From positions 2,359,357 to 2,384,300 of the forward strand of contig BFEA01000155.1 of the NCBI GenBank assembly GCA_003427395.1: a DNA stretch of 24,944 nucleotides, read 5' to 3'. Made by a program: the position numbers and the translations under genes. This document shows, piece by piece, positions 10,506 to 19,705 of this stretch. This DNA is from Chara braunii (taxonomy: Eukaryota; Streptophyta; Charophyceae; Charales; Characeae). How positions within the stretch are numbered: position 1 is the stretch's first letter; each line of letters begins with the position of its first letter. Below the pieces are notes generated by a model. The model made no database searches. It had not been told where the DNA came from and saw only the letters and a program-made list of their open reading frames with translations.

Positions 10506-10543
10506 CTGTCTCTTATACACATCTAGATGTGTATAAGAGACAG
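10506..10543. other. Nextera mate-pair junction adapter (artefact)
   Basis: CTGTCTCTTATACACATCT at 10506-10524 is followed immediately by its reverse complement at 10525-10543. This is the 19-bp Tn5 mosaic end in the head-to-head arrangement left at the circularisation point of Nextera mate-pair libraries. Its translations give the well-known artefact strings MCIRDS and VSYTHLDVYKRQ. It is not genomic. Sequence on the two sides need not be adjacent in the chromosome. Confidence 0.98.
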
Positions 10544-10743
10544 CCTCTGGACCCCCCCCACCCCCCAACTTAACTTTTTTATTGCAGATTCGTGTTCCTC
10601 TAGAGTAGCGCAGCACAACCCCGCCTTCAAAAAAAAAAAAAAAAAAACTCCTTGCTGTGTTTTTGCGTCGCCCGGTTTCGCCGGGCGGACCCCCCTGGGC
10701 CCAACCGGCCGGGGCCCGCCGGGGCGGCGGCCCAGCCTAGCTT
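10544..10743. other. Probable chimeric segment between adapter and gap
   Basis: This 200-base piece differs in character from both sides. It has C-runs, an A19 run (10629-10647), then very GC-rich palindromic DNA, including the perfect hairpin CGCCCGG-TTTCG-CCGGGCG (10669-10687) and nested GGGCCC/GGCCGG/CCCGCCGGGG words up to 10735. Because it lies just after a mate-pair junction and ends at a gap, its placement is suspect. No gene is supported. Confidence 0.65.
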
Positions 10744-11327
10744 NNNNNNNNNNNNNNNNNNNNNNNNNNNNNNNNNNNNNNNNNNNNNNNNNNNNNNNNN
10801 NNNNNNNNNNNNNNNNNNNNNNNNNNNNNNNNNNNNNNNNNNNNNNNNNNNNNNNNNNNNNNNNNNNNNNNNNNNNNNNNNNNNNNNNNNNNNNNNNNNN
10901 NNNNNNNNNNNNNNNNNNNNNNNNNNNNNNNNNNNNNNNNNNNNNNNNNNNNNNNNNNNNNNNNNNNNNNNNNNNNNNNNNNNNNNNNNNNNNNNNNNNN
11001 NNNNNNNNNNNNNNNNNNNNNNNNNNNNNNNNNNNNNNNNNNNNNNNNNNNNNNNNNNNNNNNNNNNNNNNNNNNNNNNNNNNNNNNNNNNNNNNNNNNN
11101 NNNNNNNNNNNNNNNNNNNNNNNNNNNNNNNNNNNNNNNNNNNNNNNNNNNNNNNNNNNNNNNNNNNNNNNNNNNNNNNNNNNNNNNNNNNNNNNNNNNN
11201 NNNNNNNNNNNNNNNNNNNNNNNNNNNNNNNNNNNNNNNNNNNNNNNNNNNNNNNNNNNNNNNNNNNNNNNNNNNNNNNNNNNNNNNNNNNNNNNNNNNN
11301 NNNNNNNNNNNNNNNNNNNNNNNNNNN
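10744..11327. other. Assembly gap, 584 N
   Basis: An uninterrupted run of N. It is flanked by GC-rich palindromes on one side and G-rich minisatellite on the other. Nothing can be inferred about its content. Confidence 0.99.
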
Positions 11328-12150
11328 GAGGGAGGAGTGGGTATAGGGGTGGATAGGGGAGGGGATCGAAGACGTCGAGATCGGGGTCGAGGCCAGAAAG
11401 GTGGGGAAAGGAATCGTAGGGTCGGGGGGTGAGGGGATTAAAGAGATCAGGGGGTGAGGAGATTAAAGAGGTCGGGGGGTGGGGGGATTAAAGAGGTCGG
11501 GATCGAGGTCGAGGCCGGATGGGGAACGGGATCAGGTGAGAGCGGGGCGAGGGTGGGGTCGATCGGGATAGCCCGATCAGGGGTATCGAGATCGGGGCTG
11601 GGGGAGGGCGGGGTGGATAAGGGGAGGTCGAGACTAAACGGGTAAAGGACGGGATGGGACCGCGGGCTAGTGGGGCAAAGGGATCGGGTGGGAGGTTGAA
11701 GTTGTGGTAGGAAAAGGACAGGTCGATCGGGGGGCTCGGGGTCGGGGTGACGGCGGGGTTGATCGGGAAAGCCCGATCAAAGATGGCCAGATTGGAGCAG
11801 GTCGGGGTCGAGGTCGAGGCCAGACGAGTAGGGGGAGGGGTCGGGGGGGAGGGGAGAGGAAAGGTTGGTGGGGAGAGGGATCGGGTGAGGGTGGAGCGAG
11901 GGCAAGGTCGATCAGGGTCTGATCAGGAATGTCGAGATCGAGGTCGGGGGGGGCGGGGTATATAGGGGAAGGGATTGGAGGAGAATTAGGGAAGTCAGGG
12001 TCACGATTCGGGGTAGTAAGAAGATGGGATCATGGGGGAGAGATGGTACGAGAAAAGTTCAGAAAGAGGAAGCGGGTAGGTCGAGGTCGGATAGGCGTCC
12101 TTTGGGATGGAGGAGAGGAGGGGGAGGGGGAGGACAAGCAGAGGAGATGA
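11328..12150. repeat. G-rich decayed minisatellite
   Basis: GATCGGGG, GGTCGAGG and GGGGTCGAGGCC words recur throughout. A clear tandem part is three 25-bp units at 11422-11446, 11447-11471 and 11472-11496, each ending in GATTAAAGAG plus A or G. A longer unit seems to recur: the stretch around 11535-11625 (GGGATCAGGTGAG, GGTCGATC, TATCGAGATCGGGG) resembles 11878-11967. GATCGGG and CCCGATC form small palindromes at about 11557-11575 and 11759-11778. All frames are Gly/Arg-rich translations of the repeat; no gene is supported. Confidence 0.8.
11422..11496. repeat. Three tandem 25-bp units
   Basis: Three adjacent copies differ at only a few positions; each starts TCRGGGGGTG and ends GATTAAAGAG plus A or G. 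This is the youngest-looking tandem array in the G-rich region. Confidence 0.92.
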
Positions 12151-12234
12151 AATGGGGTTGGTGCTGACGAATTGGCACTTACCTCCGGGCTGATCCCCTT
12201 CCTTCACCGGGGGGGGGTCCCCTGGGGTCCCAAA

Positions 12235-13640
12235 GGATAATCTTGGCGAATGAATGAACTTGTCTCGCCCTTTCGATGTTTGGACTTATTTCCTCCTGTT
12301 GTCCTACCAAAACCGCCAGATTGAGTCTGAGTTTTGGAAAACAATCATGTTGGCCTGAAAATGGTTGAAACCAAATTGGTGGGCTAACCCGACAACTAAG
12401 GCCGAGATCTTACTTCAGCCCCTTTTTGAAAATCCGCAAATCCGGAAACAGAACGATAACTGGTTTGCTGCTGATTCGTGTCATGCAGTAGCTTTGGGAG
12501 GGTCTGGATCGAAAAGGGGGTTCTGAGCATCGGTGACATCTGGAATCTGGTAGAAGGCCAATAGAAAACTCCCTCTACATTAAGGGAATACTTGGGTTCG
12601 GTCTGGTACGTTGAGGAAAAACTTACAGAGCTAATCCAAGTTATTCCCCTGCAATGGAGAATGATCTTAAGTTTAGAGGGCATTGGGCTCCCTTGTACAT
12701 GGTATGTTTCTCACAATGTTGCCTCTTACCTTTCGTTATGGGAATTGACAGAGATCAAGCCAACAGGAAAAAGAGTTTTCCAGCAATGGGAAGGAATCAA
12801 TTCAGATAAACCAAAAGTTTTGGCTCAAATCAATGAACACACCCACCCACCATTGGGAAGTACCCTAGCTCAGATACGAGTATGGGAAACGTGTGACGAG
12901 GATGGGAACTGGGACTGTCAGGTTTTCGCAGGTGGGTTAGCTATTCAGGATCTAAAAGTGGATCCCAAGATGTGGGGTTGGAAAGGAGAAGGAAAAGGTG
13001 GAGAAGACCAACCACTTCACCTGTATTTAATTGAATTGGGCTACGCCTTTCAAATTTCAACTCGTAAACCCAACCCGAGACTAGCGGTTAATCTTTGGTT
13101 GTTGTCATTACTCGCTACCCCATCAACAGTTAACTTGGCTCAACGTGGTCTTCAGATCGAAATGACCCGCAAAAGATGTAATTGGGCATTCAAGTCAACC
13201 ACTCACTTGTGGTATAATTGCCCGGCTTCACCGTGATTCACAATTTGGGACTGGTGGAAGGTCTTTTGAGATGGAATTTCAGGTGATTGCCTGCCATGGA
13301 ATCGAGACTGGGTTCTGATGGGGGGTTTGCCGGATAACTTGCAACTCAACAAGGGGTGGGGCTATGTTGCCCAAACAGCTCGAGCAGTTGGTTGTGATGT
13401 CATATGGAAAGAAAGAAACAAGTAAGTGTTTGAAGGCATTGAAATGACCAACAAGGAAATCAGAGTTTCCTTCAAAGGTTCCTTGCGACACATTGTTCAG
13501 GCTGATTCGAAGCAGAAAGGTAGAACTAGATATGGGGCCTGGTTTGGAGAAACATGGGGACTGGGAAGGAAGATTGCGGATTGAAGGAAGGTAGGTTAGT
13601 CTTGGCAGATTGGTTTTGGACCAAGTAGACAGTAAGAACC
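12235..13640 (+). pseudogene. LINE-B ORF2 C-terminal region, decayed
   Basis: The early part (12280-12590) reads, across frames and stops, QIESEFWKTIMLA, the PLFENPQI region and GDIWNLVEG, matching VWKGIMYSWKKL and its sequel at 19.78 kb. From 12592 there is a 214-codon open frame with IQVIPLQWRMIL, IQDLKVDPKMWGW and a zinc-finger remnant. In the remnant the first Cys is replaced by Arg (codon 13168-13170), while the second Cys, His and last Cys (residues 196, 205, 210) remain. After the stop at 13234, CLPWNRDWVLMGGLP and GWGYVAQTAR continue in other frames to about 13640. It is an inactive fragment lacking RT and endonuclease. Confidence 0.83.
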
Positions 13641-14020
13641 GGGGCACTCGGTTCTAGTTTCCACAGGAGGAAGGCAAGGGGAATTCGGAAATGAGGAAGG
13701 AGCGCCCTGTACATCACCGGTCCGGTCGGACTGGGCTGCCGTCGAATAGGCAGTTATAATTAAGTTAGGTTCAAGTTGGTAAATCAATTTGAATTGTTAG
13801 GCTTTTCTGGCCTGCGGCAGTTTGGTTGTTGGAGGCTTTTGGCTTGTTTGGCTTTTCAGGCCTGGAGCATGCATTAATTACCAGGGGACGGGATTTCAGG
13901 ACAACGGTCTAAATTTGACCATTTTTGTTCCTAGATATTCTTTGGGCTCTGTTTTTTATTTTGACAATTCCAAGGGTTATTATTTGTAAGTAGTTCTCCC
14001 AGCCAGATGGCTGTAAGTGT

Positions 14021-14045
14021 TAATAAATAAATAAATAAATAAAAA
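14021..14045 (+). repeat. (TAAA)n 3' tail of LINE-B copy
   Basis: Five TAAA-type units close the truncated LINE. They mark its 3' end and its plus orientation. Tails of short A-rich tandem units are common in several LINE clades. Confidence 0.9.
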
Positions 14046-14390
14046 TCATTTGAGGTCGGGGTCCTCACAGTCTGCCCGGAGAAACCAAACGTATGGGAGC
14101 ATTACCCAGTTTCGCTTATGGGACCTAGTCCCGCGGGGACCAACCCCGGACCAACTTCAACAGACGTCAAAGCAGCAATGATTAGGAACACGGGGAGACT
14201 TCCGCTAAGAGGACCGCCTCTGTGGCGCCTCTGTGGCGAATCAACCTAGGATGCCCCTAACTCAGGACATCGGAGCATAGTCCGAACCGCAAGGTGACGC
14301 TCCTTCCAAACCCCTCATACCACCAATTGCTGCCCTCTTACCGCGGAGGTACAACAGAGCGCCTAGGTATATACCCGACCTCTATAACAA
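14046..14390. other. Non-coding stretch, no gene seen
   Basis: Single-copy-looking DNA. It contains GGGACCTAGTCCCGCGGGG (14109-14127), which resembles GGGACCTAGCCCCTGGGG at 14480-14497, and a tandem GCCTCTGTGGC pair near 14216-14237. No reading frame, RNA gene or transposon motif could be supported. Confidence 0.5.
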
Positions 14391-14500
14391 CCTGGGGCAA
14401 GGTCCCACCTGCACGGATTAAGAGATTCTAGTCGTTGATCTTTGCAATCTACGGTCAATATCGCTTAATTCGTGTAAGTGGGACCTAGCCCCTGGGGCCT
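14391..14500. repeat. Dispersed repeat, copy 1
   Basis: GGGGCAAGGTCCCACYTGC, then a closely similar stretch containing GTTGATCTTTGC and ATCTACGGTCA, then AGCCCCTGG, match 21419-21500 with scattered differences and a short length change. The other copy lies in the 3' region of the long plus LINE-B, so this may be a stranded piece of a LINE-B 3' UTR or an independent small repeat. Confidence 0.78.
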
Positions 14501-15025
14501 CGACCCACTAGCATCAGTTAAAACGGTGTATCGCGTTCTTTTCTCATTTAAAATTGCATAAACAATGTTATTTTTCATTAAGGCAGTAGAAAAGAAAAGG
14601 ACCCAAGGGGAGCTGGCATAGACATCATGACAGTACACCCTATGCATCCACACTTCCACCAACCCCGTACATCTGCATGCGAGCTTCCCGCCGGCCTGTT
14701 CGCAGTCTTCCACGAAAATTTCAATATTATCAATTTCTACAAAAAAAAAATAGCAAGGCGCGAAGGTTCAAAACCCCCCCCCCAAAAAAACAAAATCCAC
14801 AATATTGAAGTTTCACACCAATGCAAAGTAGCCAACTAAATGACCAACAAATAAATTAAAAAAAAATGTACTGGCCGATGGGCAGCTGCCTCCACCAAAA
14901 CAAAGACAATACACACTAGCAGTCGATACGCTACTAGATCAACGACTGACGGATGTCAAGGACGGCCGCACGTGATAGAAAACAGAGGAGCACATGCGAT
15001 GCTAGTGGGTCGAGGCCCCTGGGCT
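14487..15025. repeat. Inverted arm pair about 540 bp apart
   Basis: The left arm 14487-14515 (AGCCC, GGGGCCTCGACCCACTAGCATC) and the right arm 14998-15025 are reverse complements apart from a 1-base gap and mismatches next to it. A further 12-bp word, AGTCGTTGATCT, occurs near 14430 and inverted near 14935-14946. The interval has A-rich, low-complexity DNA and a C9A7 tract (about 14776-14790). It may be a decayed foldback or MITE-like element inserted at the head of the LINE-B ORF1 remnant; no duplication of target sequence was found. Confidence 0.6.
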
Positions 15026-16920
15026 TTATAAGAAGGAAAAAAAAAAGGAAAAGAGAGCCAAAGGAAAACGGAAAAAAGCCTATCGATGGGAAAAAGGAGG
15101 ATGAAAGCAAAGAGGACGAGGACGAGGACGAGGACGATGGGAAAAAGGAGGATGGAAGGAAAGAGAAGGAAGGGAAAGACGATGGTGTTAAGAAAAGTGA
15201 TGGGGATGGTCAGGGTACAAAGAAGAGCGCAGGAGGTAAGGACCTAGTGGTGGGAAAGACAAACCGAGAAAACAAGACCTCAAAGGGAGATGAACGCAGC
15301 GGCCAGGATGGAGGAAAGAAAGTGGTTGAAGGGAACAAGGAGGGAAGGAGAAGAAAAAGAGGTGAGGGAGGAAACGAGATAGTATCAAGCAAGGGGAAGA
15401 AGAATAATAGGTTGAGGAGGAAGGGAAAGGGAAAAGAGAGACGGGGGGGCAGGGATTGGAAGGATAAGAATGAGAAAGAAAATCCTTCGCCTATTCCAGA
15501 AAAAACAGGCATTATTGGGAAATAACGAAGAGCCGATCAAGGACGATGGTATCAAAGGACCGAATTGGCCAGATCCGAAGCCAATTGAGAAGGTCGGGGC
15601 CTCAGTTTCACCAAGGTCCAACCCTCCTTTTGAGGAGAAATTGGTGAATAATAAAGAGTTGATCAAGGACGAGGGTATCAAAGGACCGAATTGGCCAGAT
15701 CCGAAGCCAATTGAGAAGGACGGGGCCTCAATTTCACCAAGGCCCAACCCTCCGCTCGAGGAGAAGCACGGGAACCGGCTTAGGACAGACCCGATTTTCA
15801 AATGACAAAATTGAGGCATCAGACTCCTGGGTCAAACCCCAATGAACCCGCAAGCTCCGATAATCTTTGCAGGCAGGCAACCGAAAACGATTAAATCTAA
15901 TGTTGGTGCCCTCGAGGGAGAAGGATTATCTGATTCCAAATTCGATGCCCCCTCGATCTCCGAGGAGGATCTCGAGGTTGATGATTAAGGCCTGCCTCAC
16001 GACAATGATCCCATCGGAGGTGGGTATGAGGATTATGACCCGCTGAGGTCCCAACCCAATGAAGAGCTAGACTTTGTAGTAGCAGGACTTTTCGAAGAAG
16101 GGGGAGTTTCATTTAACCCCCTGAAGGACTAAAAAAGGGTGGTCATGTGCTCTGCGAACAAAAAGGTTCGCTCCAACAAGAATCTTTCGATCCCGACTGT
16201 GCAGGAATAGTATCTGGGTGATCCCCCTGATTCGAACCTAGCAGATAAATCTTAGTCAAAGAAAAAAGGTCATCGGAATAAAGCAGCAAAAAAATCTCTG
16301 ATATATGCTAACCCGATGACGACACTCAGTAAAGGCGTAAAATTCAAGAATTCCTGATCCCCTTGATCTGTGCAAATGGTCCACAAGGGACCATGATTTT
16401 GACAAAACAAGCTAAAGATGAGTCCCTGTTTATTCCTGCCATCGAAGTGCATGCTCTGCCGTCAGACGATCAAACAATCAGTTTGATAAATGAACGGGTT
16501 CTCCATTTTTTGGCTTTGAGTGCTGTGCTGTCAGACCCAAAGATGGGGAGACACGTGGCTTCTCTTTCCGATGGAAGGAAAATCCTGCTCCATATATTTC
16601 ATGGCAATTCATACAATCTCGGCCTCCTTCACTCACTGGTCTTCGACAGGGATACATTGGTTCCCTCTGCAAGACCTGGTGCTGCAGAGGAGAGATACAC
16701 TCTCAACTATTAAGTTGACGGCGGATCTGTCCGCTGTAGAGATTTCCAATTGGATAGTTGGACTGGATGCAAGGCCGACACTCTCATCTGATCTGTTTCG
16801 AGCCCAAGTATTCCTGGGGGGACTTGCACTAGGCCAGTCAGGGGTTGATCAACTTCAAAAGGGTATTAGCTTTCTATCGTACTACTCGACCCGGATCCAA
16901 GTAACGGGCAGCTCCGGTCG
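14953..16920 (+). pseudogene. Probable LINE-B ORF1 remnant, Lys/Glu-rich with repeats
   Basis: A 190-codon frame from 14953 is highly charged (KKEDESKEDEDEDEDDGKK, KGKKNNRLRRKGKGKERR), with no named domain. An overlapping frame continues to 15805 and holds two 42-residue repeats with GIKGPNWPDPKPIEK. Further open pieces follow at 16363-16713 (with LINERVLHFLALSAVL) and 16520-16939. Its position directly before the endonuclease makes ORF1 the likely identity; I could not find a zinc knuckle or a DUF4283-like part. The first codons overlap the right inverted arm (14998-15025), so the true start may lie after it. The composition alone would not show coding. Confidence 0.5.
15535..15786 (+). repeat. 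Two tandem 126-bp units (42 codons each)
   Basis: The units at 15535-15660 and 15661-15786 are about 90% alike and stay in frame, each encoding GIKGPNWPDPKPIEK and then VSPR/ISPR, NPP and EEK. An exact multiple of three with mostly frame-neutral changes suggests duplication while the region was still coding. They sit in the ORF1-like part of LINE-B. Confidence 0.93.
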
Positions 16921-16925
16921 CTCTG

Positions 16926-17805
16926 ATGGTGCTTCCTAATAGGGTGCGCCTCGCAACTTGGAACGTGAATGGTCTTGATGACACTGCTAATAGACAAAAA
17001 CGATCTAGACTTCTAGCCCGGATTCATTCAGCCAATTCGCAGATCATAGGTTTGCAAATAACAAAGTTAGACGCTACAAAATTGAGGAAATTCGGCCTTG
17101 GTGGGCCGGACCACAAATTTGGGCTCCGGCAGACGGCTCAAAAGGCGGAGTAGCCATTTTAATTCTTAAGAACTTAGACTTCAAAATCATCGATCATTAT
17201 GCTGATTCTGAGGGTCGTTTGGCCTGAGTCAAACTGGTGGTTGACACAGAGGAATGGGTCATCATGTCTGTATACGCCCCAACCATCTACACAGAGAGAT
17301 AAACGTTCTTTGCGAATTTACAAGCCTACATTCCAGACGTTGAAAATCTGATTATTCTGGGGATTGGAATACCACCCTGAACCCAGGGTTGGATTCCCCT
17401 ACCCCCTTCCCTTTACGCTCAGACAACATCATGCTAATGACTCTATTGGAGTCTCAGGCACTGATTGATACTTACAGGGTCATAAACTCGGATGACCATG
17501 GTTTTACCTTGTTCGGTCCTCGCCCTTTGGACACCGCATCACAGCCCTGTCATAGACTGGACTTCATTGCGACTAGGGGTTTGTTGTGGGACCACTGCAT
17601 ATTGGCTGATGTGTTTTTCTCTTCAGTATCGGACCACTATTCGGTGGTGGTAGATATTGTGACTAAGGACACTATTCAAAAAACTCACCCACCCTTTCGA
17701 CTAAACATCAACAACTTGAAAGATAAAGGGATTCCTGAGTGGGTTTCCACACAGATAAAGGAATGGATGAATGCCAAACCCCTATTCGACCTAGAGGATC
17801 ATTGA
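16926..17805 (+). pseudogene. LINE-B APE-type endonuclease, broken
   Basis: The frame from 16926 opens with RLATWNVNGLD (Asn motif) and IIGLQITKLD, where Ile sits at the catalytic Glu position of QET. After a frame change near 17120, GGVAILI and SVYAPT appear in a frame with two stops. A second frame break next to the G-run at 17360 leads into GDWNTTLNP (GDxN motif), then RLDFIATRG and SVSDHYSVVVD, so the Asp and the SDH motif are intact. The piece closes with a TGA at 17803-17805. The family nicks target DNA for priming; this copy lacks its Glu and is split into at least three frames. Confidence 0.85.
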
Positions 17806-18457
17806 GCCGATATGGGTATTGGGATCGTAAGGGAAGCCTTGATAGTCTTTCCTCGAATGAAAGCAGCCAATAGAAAATAGAAAGAAATAAAATTGCAGCA
17901 ATTGGTTTCCCAGGCGGAATCACGAATGGGGCTGGACCCGTTTGCTGAGTATTATTGGTCCGAAAAAAGAAAAGGTGCTTTGTGTCAGTTGGAAGCCTTA
18001 GAAGTGCAAAGATAGACGGATTGGTTGGAATGACTCAGATTGCGTGGAATAGTACGGTATGATAGGATAACAAAACTTACATTTTGTACCCTGATCCTAA
18101 AACAATCTAAACCACTAAAAAGAGAGTTGGTTCACCCTTTGACATAACAACCAATTCAGGAACAGAAACGACAGACATGTGTCACTATGCACTAGATTAT
18201 TTTCGCGACGTTGTCTCTACTCGGAGGCCATTAGACCAGTTTCACTTTCATCTCTCGGTTGGCTCCCACTTTTGGGATTGTTTATCATTCTGTATTGGTT
18301 CTGTTTCAAAAAATGTCACAGATTCCCCTCTGTCAGTATGTGAACTTCATTGTGCAGTCAAACAGATGGCCATGGGTAAATGCCCAGGCTTGGACGGTCT
18401 CCCAGTGGAGCTATTCGTCACTTCTTGGGATGGTTTTGAGCCATTCCTCTGTGAATT
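17806..18457 (+). pseudogene. LINE-B linker and RT fingers start, broken
   Basis: The stretch from 17806 to about 18170 keeps recognisable linker text (RMKAANRK, SRMGLDPFAEYYWSEKRKGA) with stops. From 18177 a 98-codon frame gives YFRDVVSTRRPLDQ, then SPLSVCELHCAV and GLDGLPVEL, the RT fingers entry also seen at 2.36-2.45 kb. It ends because one base seems to be missing near 18455-18460: the next frame continues at once with NRALETG and then NIVKGVISLLYKK. Repair of a single base would join it to the long RT frame. Confidence 0.75.
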
Positions 18458-18459
18458 TA

Positions 18460-19705
18460 CAACAGAGCCCTAGAAACAGGCTCTTTCCCTCCTAACATAG
18501 TGAAAGGAGTTATATCCTTACTCTACAAGAAAGGAGATAAGAAGGAAATAAAAAATTACCGTCCTATCTCTGTTCTTAATATAGTTTATAAGATTTTAGC
18601 TAAAACCCTTACAATTAGACTGGCCACGAAACTTCCACAGTTAGTAGGCTGGGAGCAAGGGGCCTTTGTCAAAGGCAGATCAATTTTTGAAAACATTTTA
18701 ACAACGATCCAACCCCTTGAGATAATTAGCTCTGAGAAGAGGGAAGTCGCAGTCCTGCTATTGGACATGGAAAAAGCCTATGCCAAGGTGGGGTGGGCCT
18801 TTGTTTCCACCACATTGGCAAAAATGGGCTTTGGAAGGGGCTTCTCCAACTGGATCCATGCGATGTATGCTAATGTTGTGTTAGTCGTGATGGTTAATGG
18901 ACACTTGTCGGATGAATTCCGCCTGGCACGCTCTCTGAGGCAAGGCTGCCCTTTGGCCCCCTTGCTCTTCGTCCTCCAACTGGAGGTCCTATTTGATAAT
19001 GTCAGAAAGAACCCAGCAATCGTAGGACTTCAAATTAACCCGTCCCTTCAGTGGAAAGGCGGAGTGCTTGCTGACAACCTAACGGTCGCCTGCGAGAACA
19101 CCACCAATTCGTTAGTAGAACTTAAGACAGTTATAGATGAGTACGCTATACTTTCGGAAGCTTCGATAAATTGGACAAAGTCGGTTTATTTTTTACTACC
19201 CCAATTCTCCCTTAAGGTGGATTGGGACCTCAGACTGGTTCTGGCGGAGAACTCCAAGAGATTTCTGGGTGTTCAGGTTTCTCTCTCCGACCGCTCCAAG
19301 GTTCAAGACCAACTGTTGGCAGACAAGGTTACTGCTCGGATTCAAGGATGGGTTAGAAACTTCAAACTGTTGATATTTGGGAGGGCACTGGTTCTCTCGG
19401 CGGCGACCTTCTCTATCCTGTGGTTCCCTCTCTCTATCTGCCTCCTAGGCAAGGAAGCCTACAACTTGATCAAACGAGCTTCAACCAAGTATCTTTGGAA
19501 GCCAACGGCGGAAGAAGACCAAGGGTTCATTACCAAAGTAGCGTGGGAGACTATCACTCTTCCACGCGCTGAAGGGGGGTTCGGCCTGTTAGACCCGCAG
19601 ATGCAGAACTTAGCACTGCTGGCCAAATGGATTTTTAAAGCCTTATTTGAAGACCCTTCTAAGATGTGGGTGAGGTTGGCAGAGTATATCTTGGGAAAGG
19701 AATGA
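18460..19705 (+). pseudogene. LINE-B reverse transcriptase, LADN active site
   Basis: A long open frame, counted from GTG 18500 as residue 1. Blocks in order: VISLLYKKGDKKEIKNYRP (4-22), QGAFVKGRSIFENIL (53-67), motif A LLLDMEKAY (86-94, Asp89 kept; the later Asp of KAFD is Ala95), motif B SLRQGCPLAPLLF (145-157), motif C VLADNLTVA (189-197), NWTKS (224-228) and FLGVQVS (255-261), then the thumb. In motif C the second catalytic Asp is Asn (codon AAC, 19076-19078), so polymerase activity is not expected. The frame closes with a TGA at 19703-19705 where the other LINE-B copy has Trp, and the same frame reopens directly. Confidence 0.92.

Larger units (their letters stand above)
12230..14045 (+). 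mobile_element. 5'-truncated LINE-B copy with (TAAA)n tail
   Basis: Coding similarity to the long LINE-B begins near 12235, just after a G-rich patch (12210-12228), inside the post-thumb connector. It runs through the zinc finger to a 3' UTR and ends in a TAAA/AATA tail at 14021-14045. A small hairpin (CAGCCA-GA-TGGCTG, 14000-14013) precedes the tail. The 5' truncation is typical of incomplete target-primed reverse transcription. The G-rich wording GAGGTCGGGGTC returns at 14051 after the tail, hinting that it inserted into the minisatellite. No clean target-site duplication was found. Confidence 0.82.

Noticed and set aside
10669-10687. Rho-independent terminator
   Set aside because: The stem is strong, but there is no following T run, the context is eukaryotic or artefactual, and no gene precedes it.
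10527-11432. Open frame starting MCIRDS
   Set aside because: It starts in the Nextera adapter and consists mostly of gap Ns.
11454-12150. Gly/Arg-rich open frames (RGG-like)
   Set aside because: Direct translations of the G-rich minisatellite; several frames stay open only through composition.
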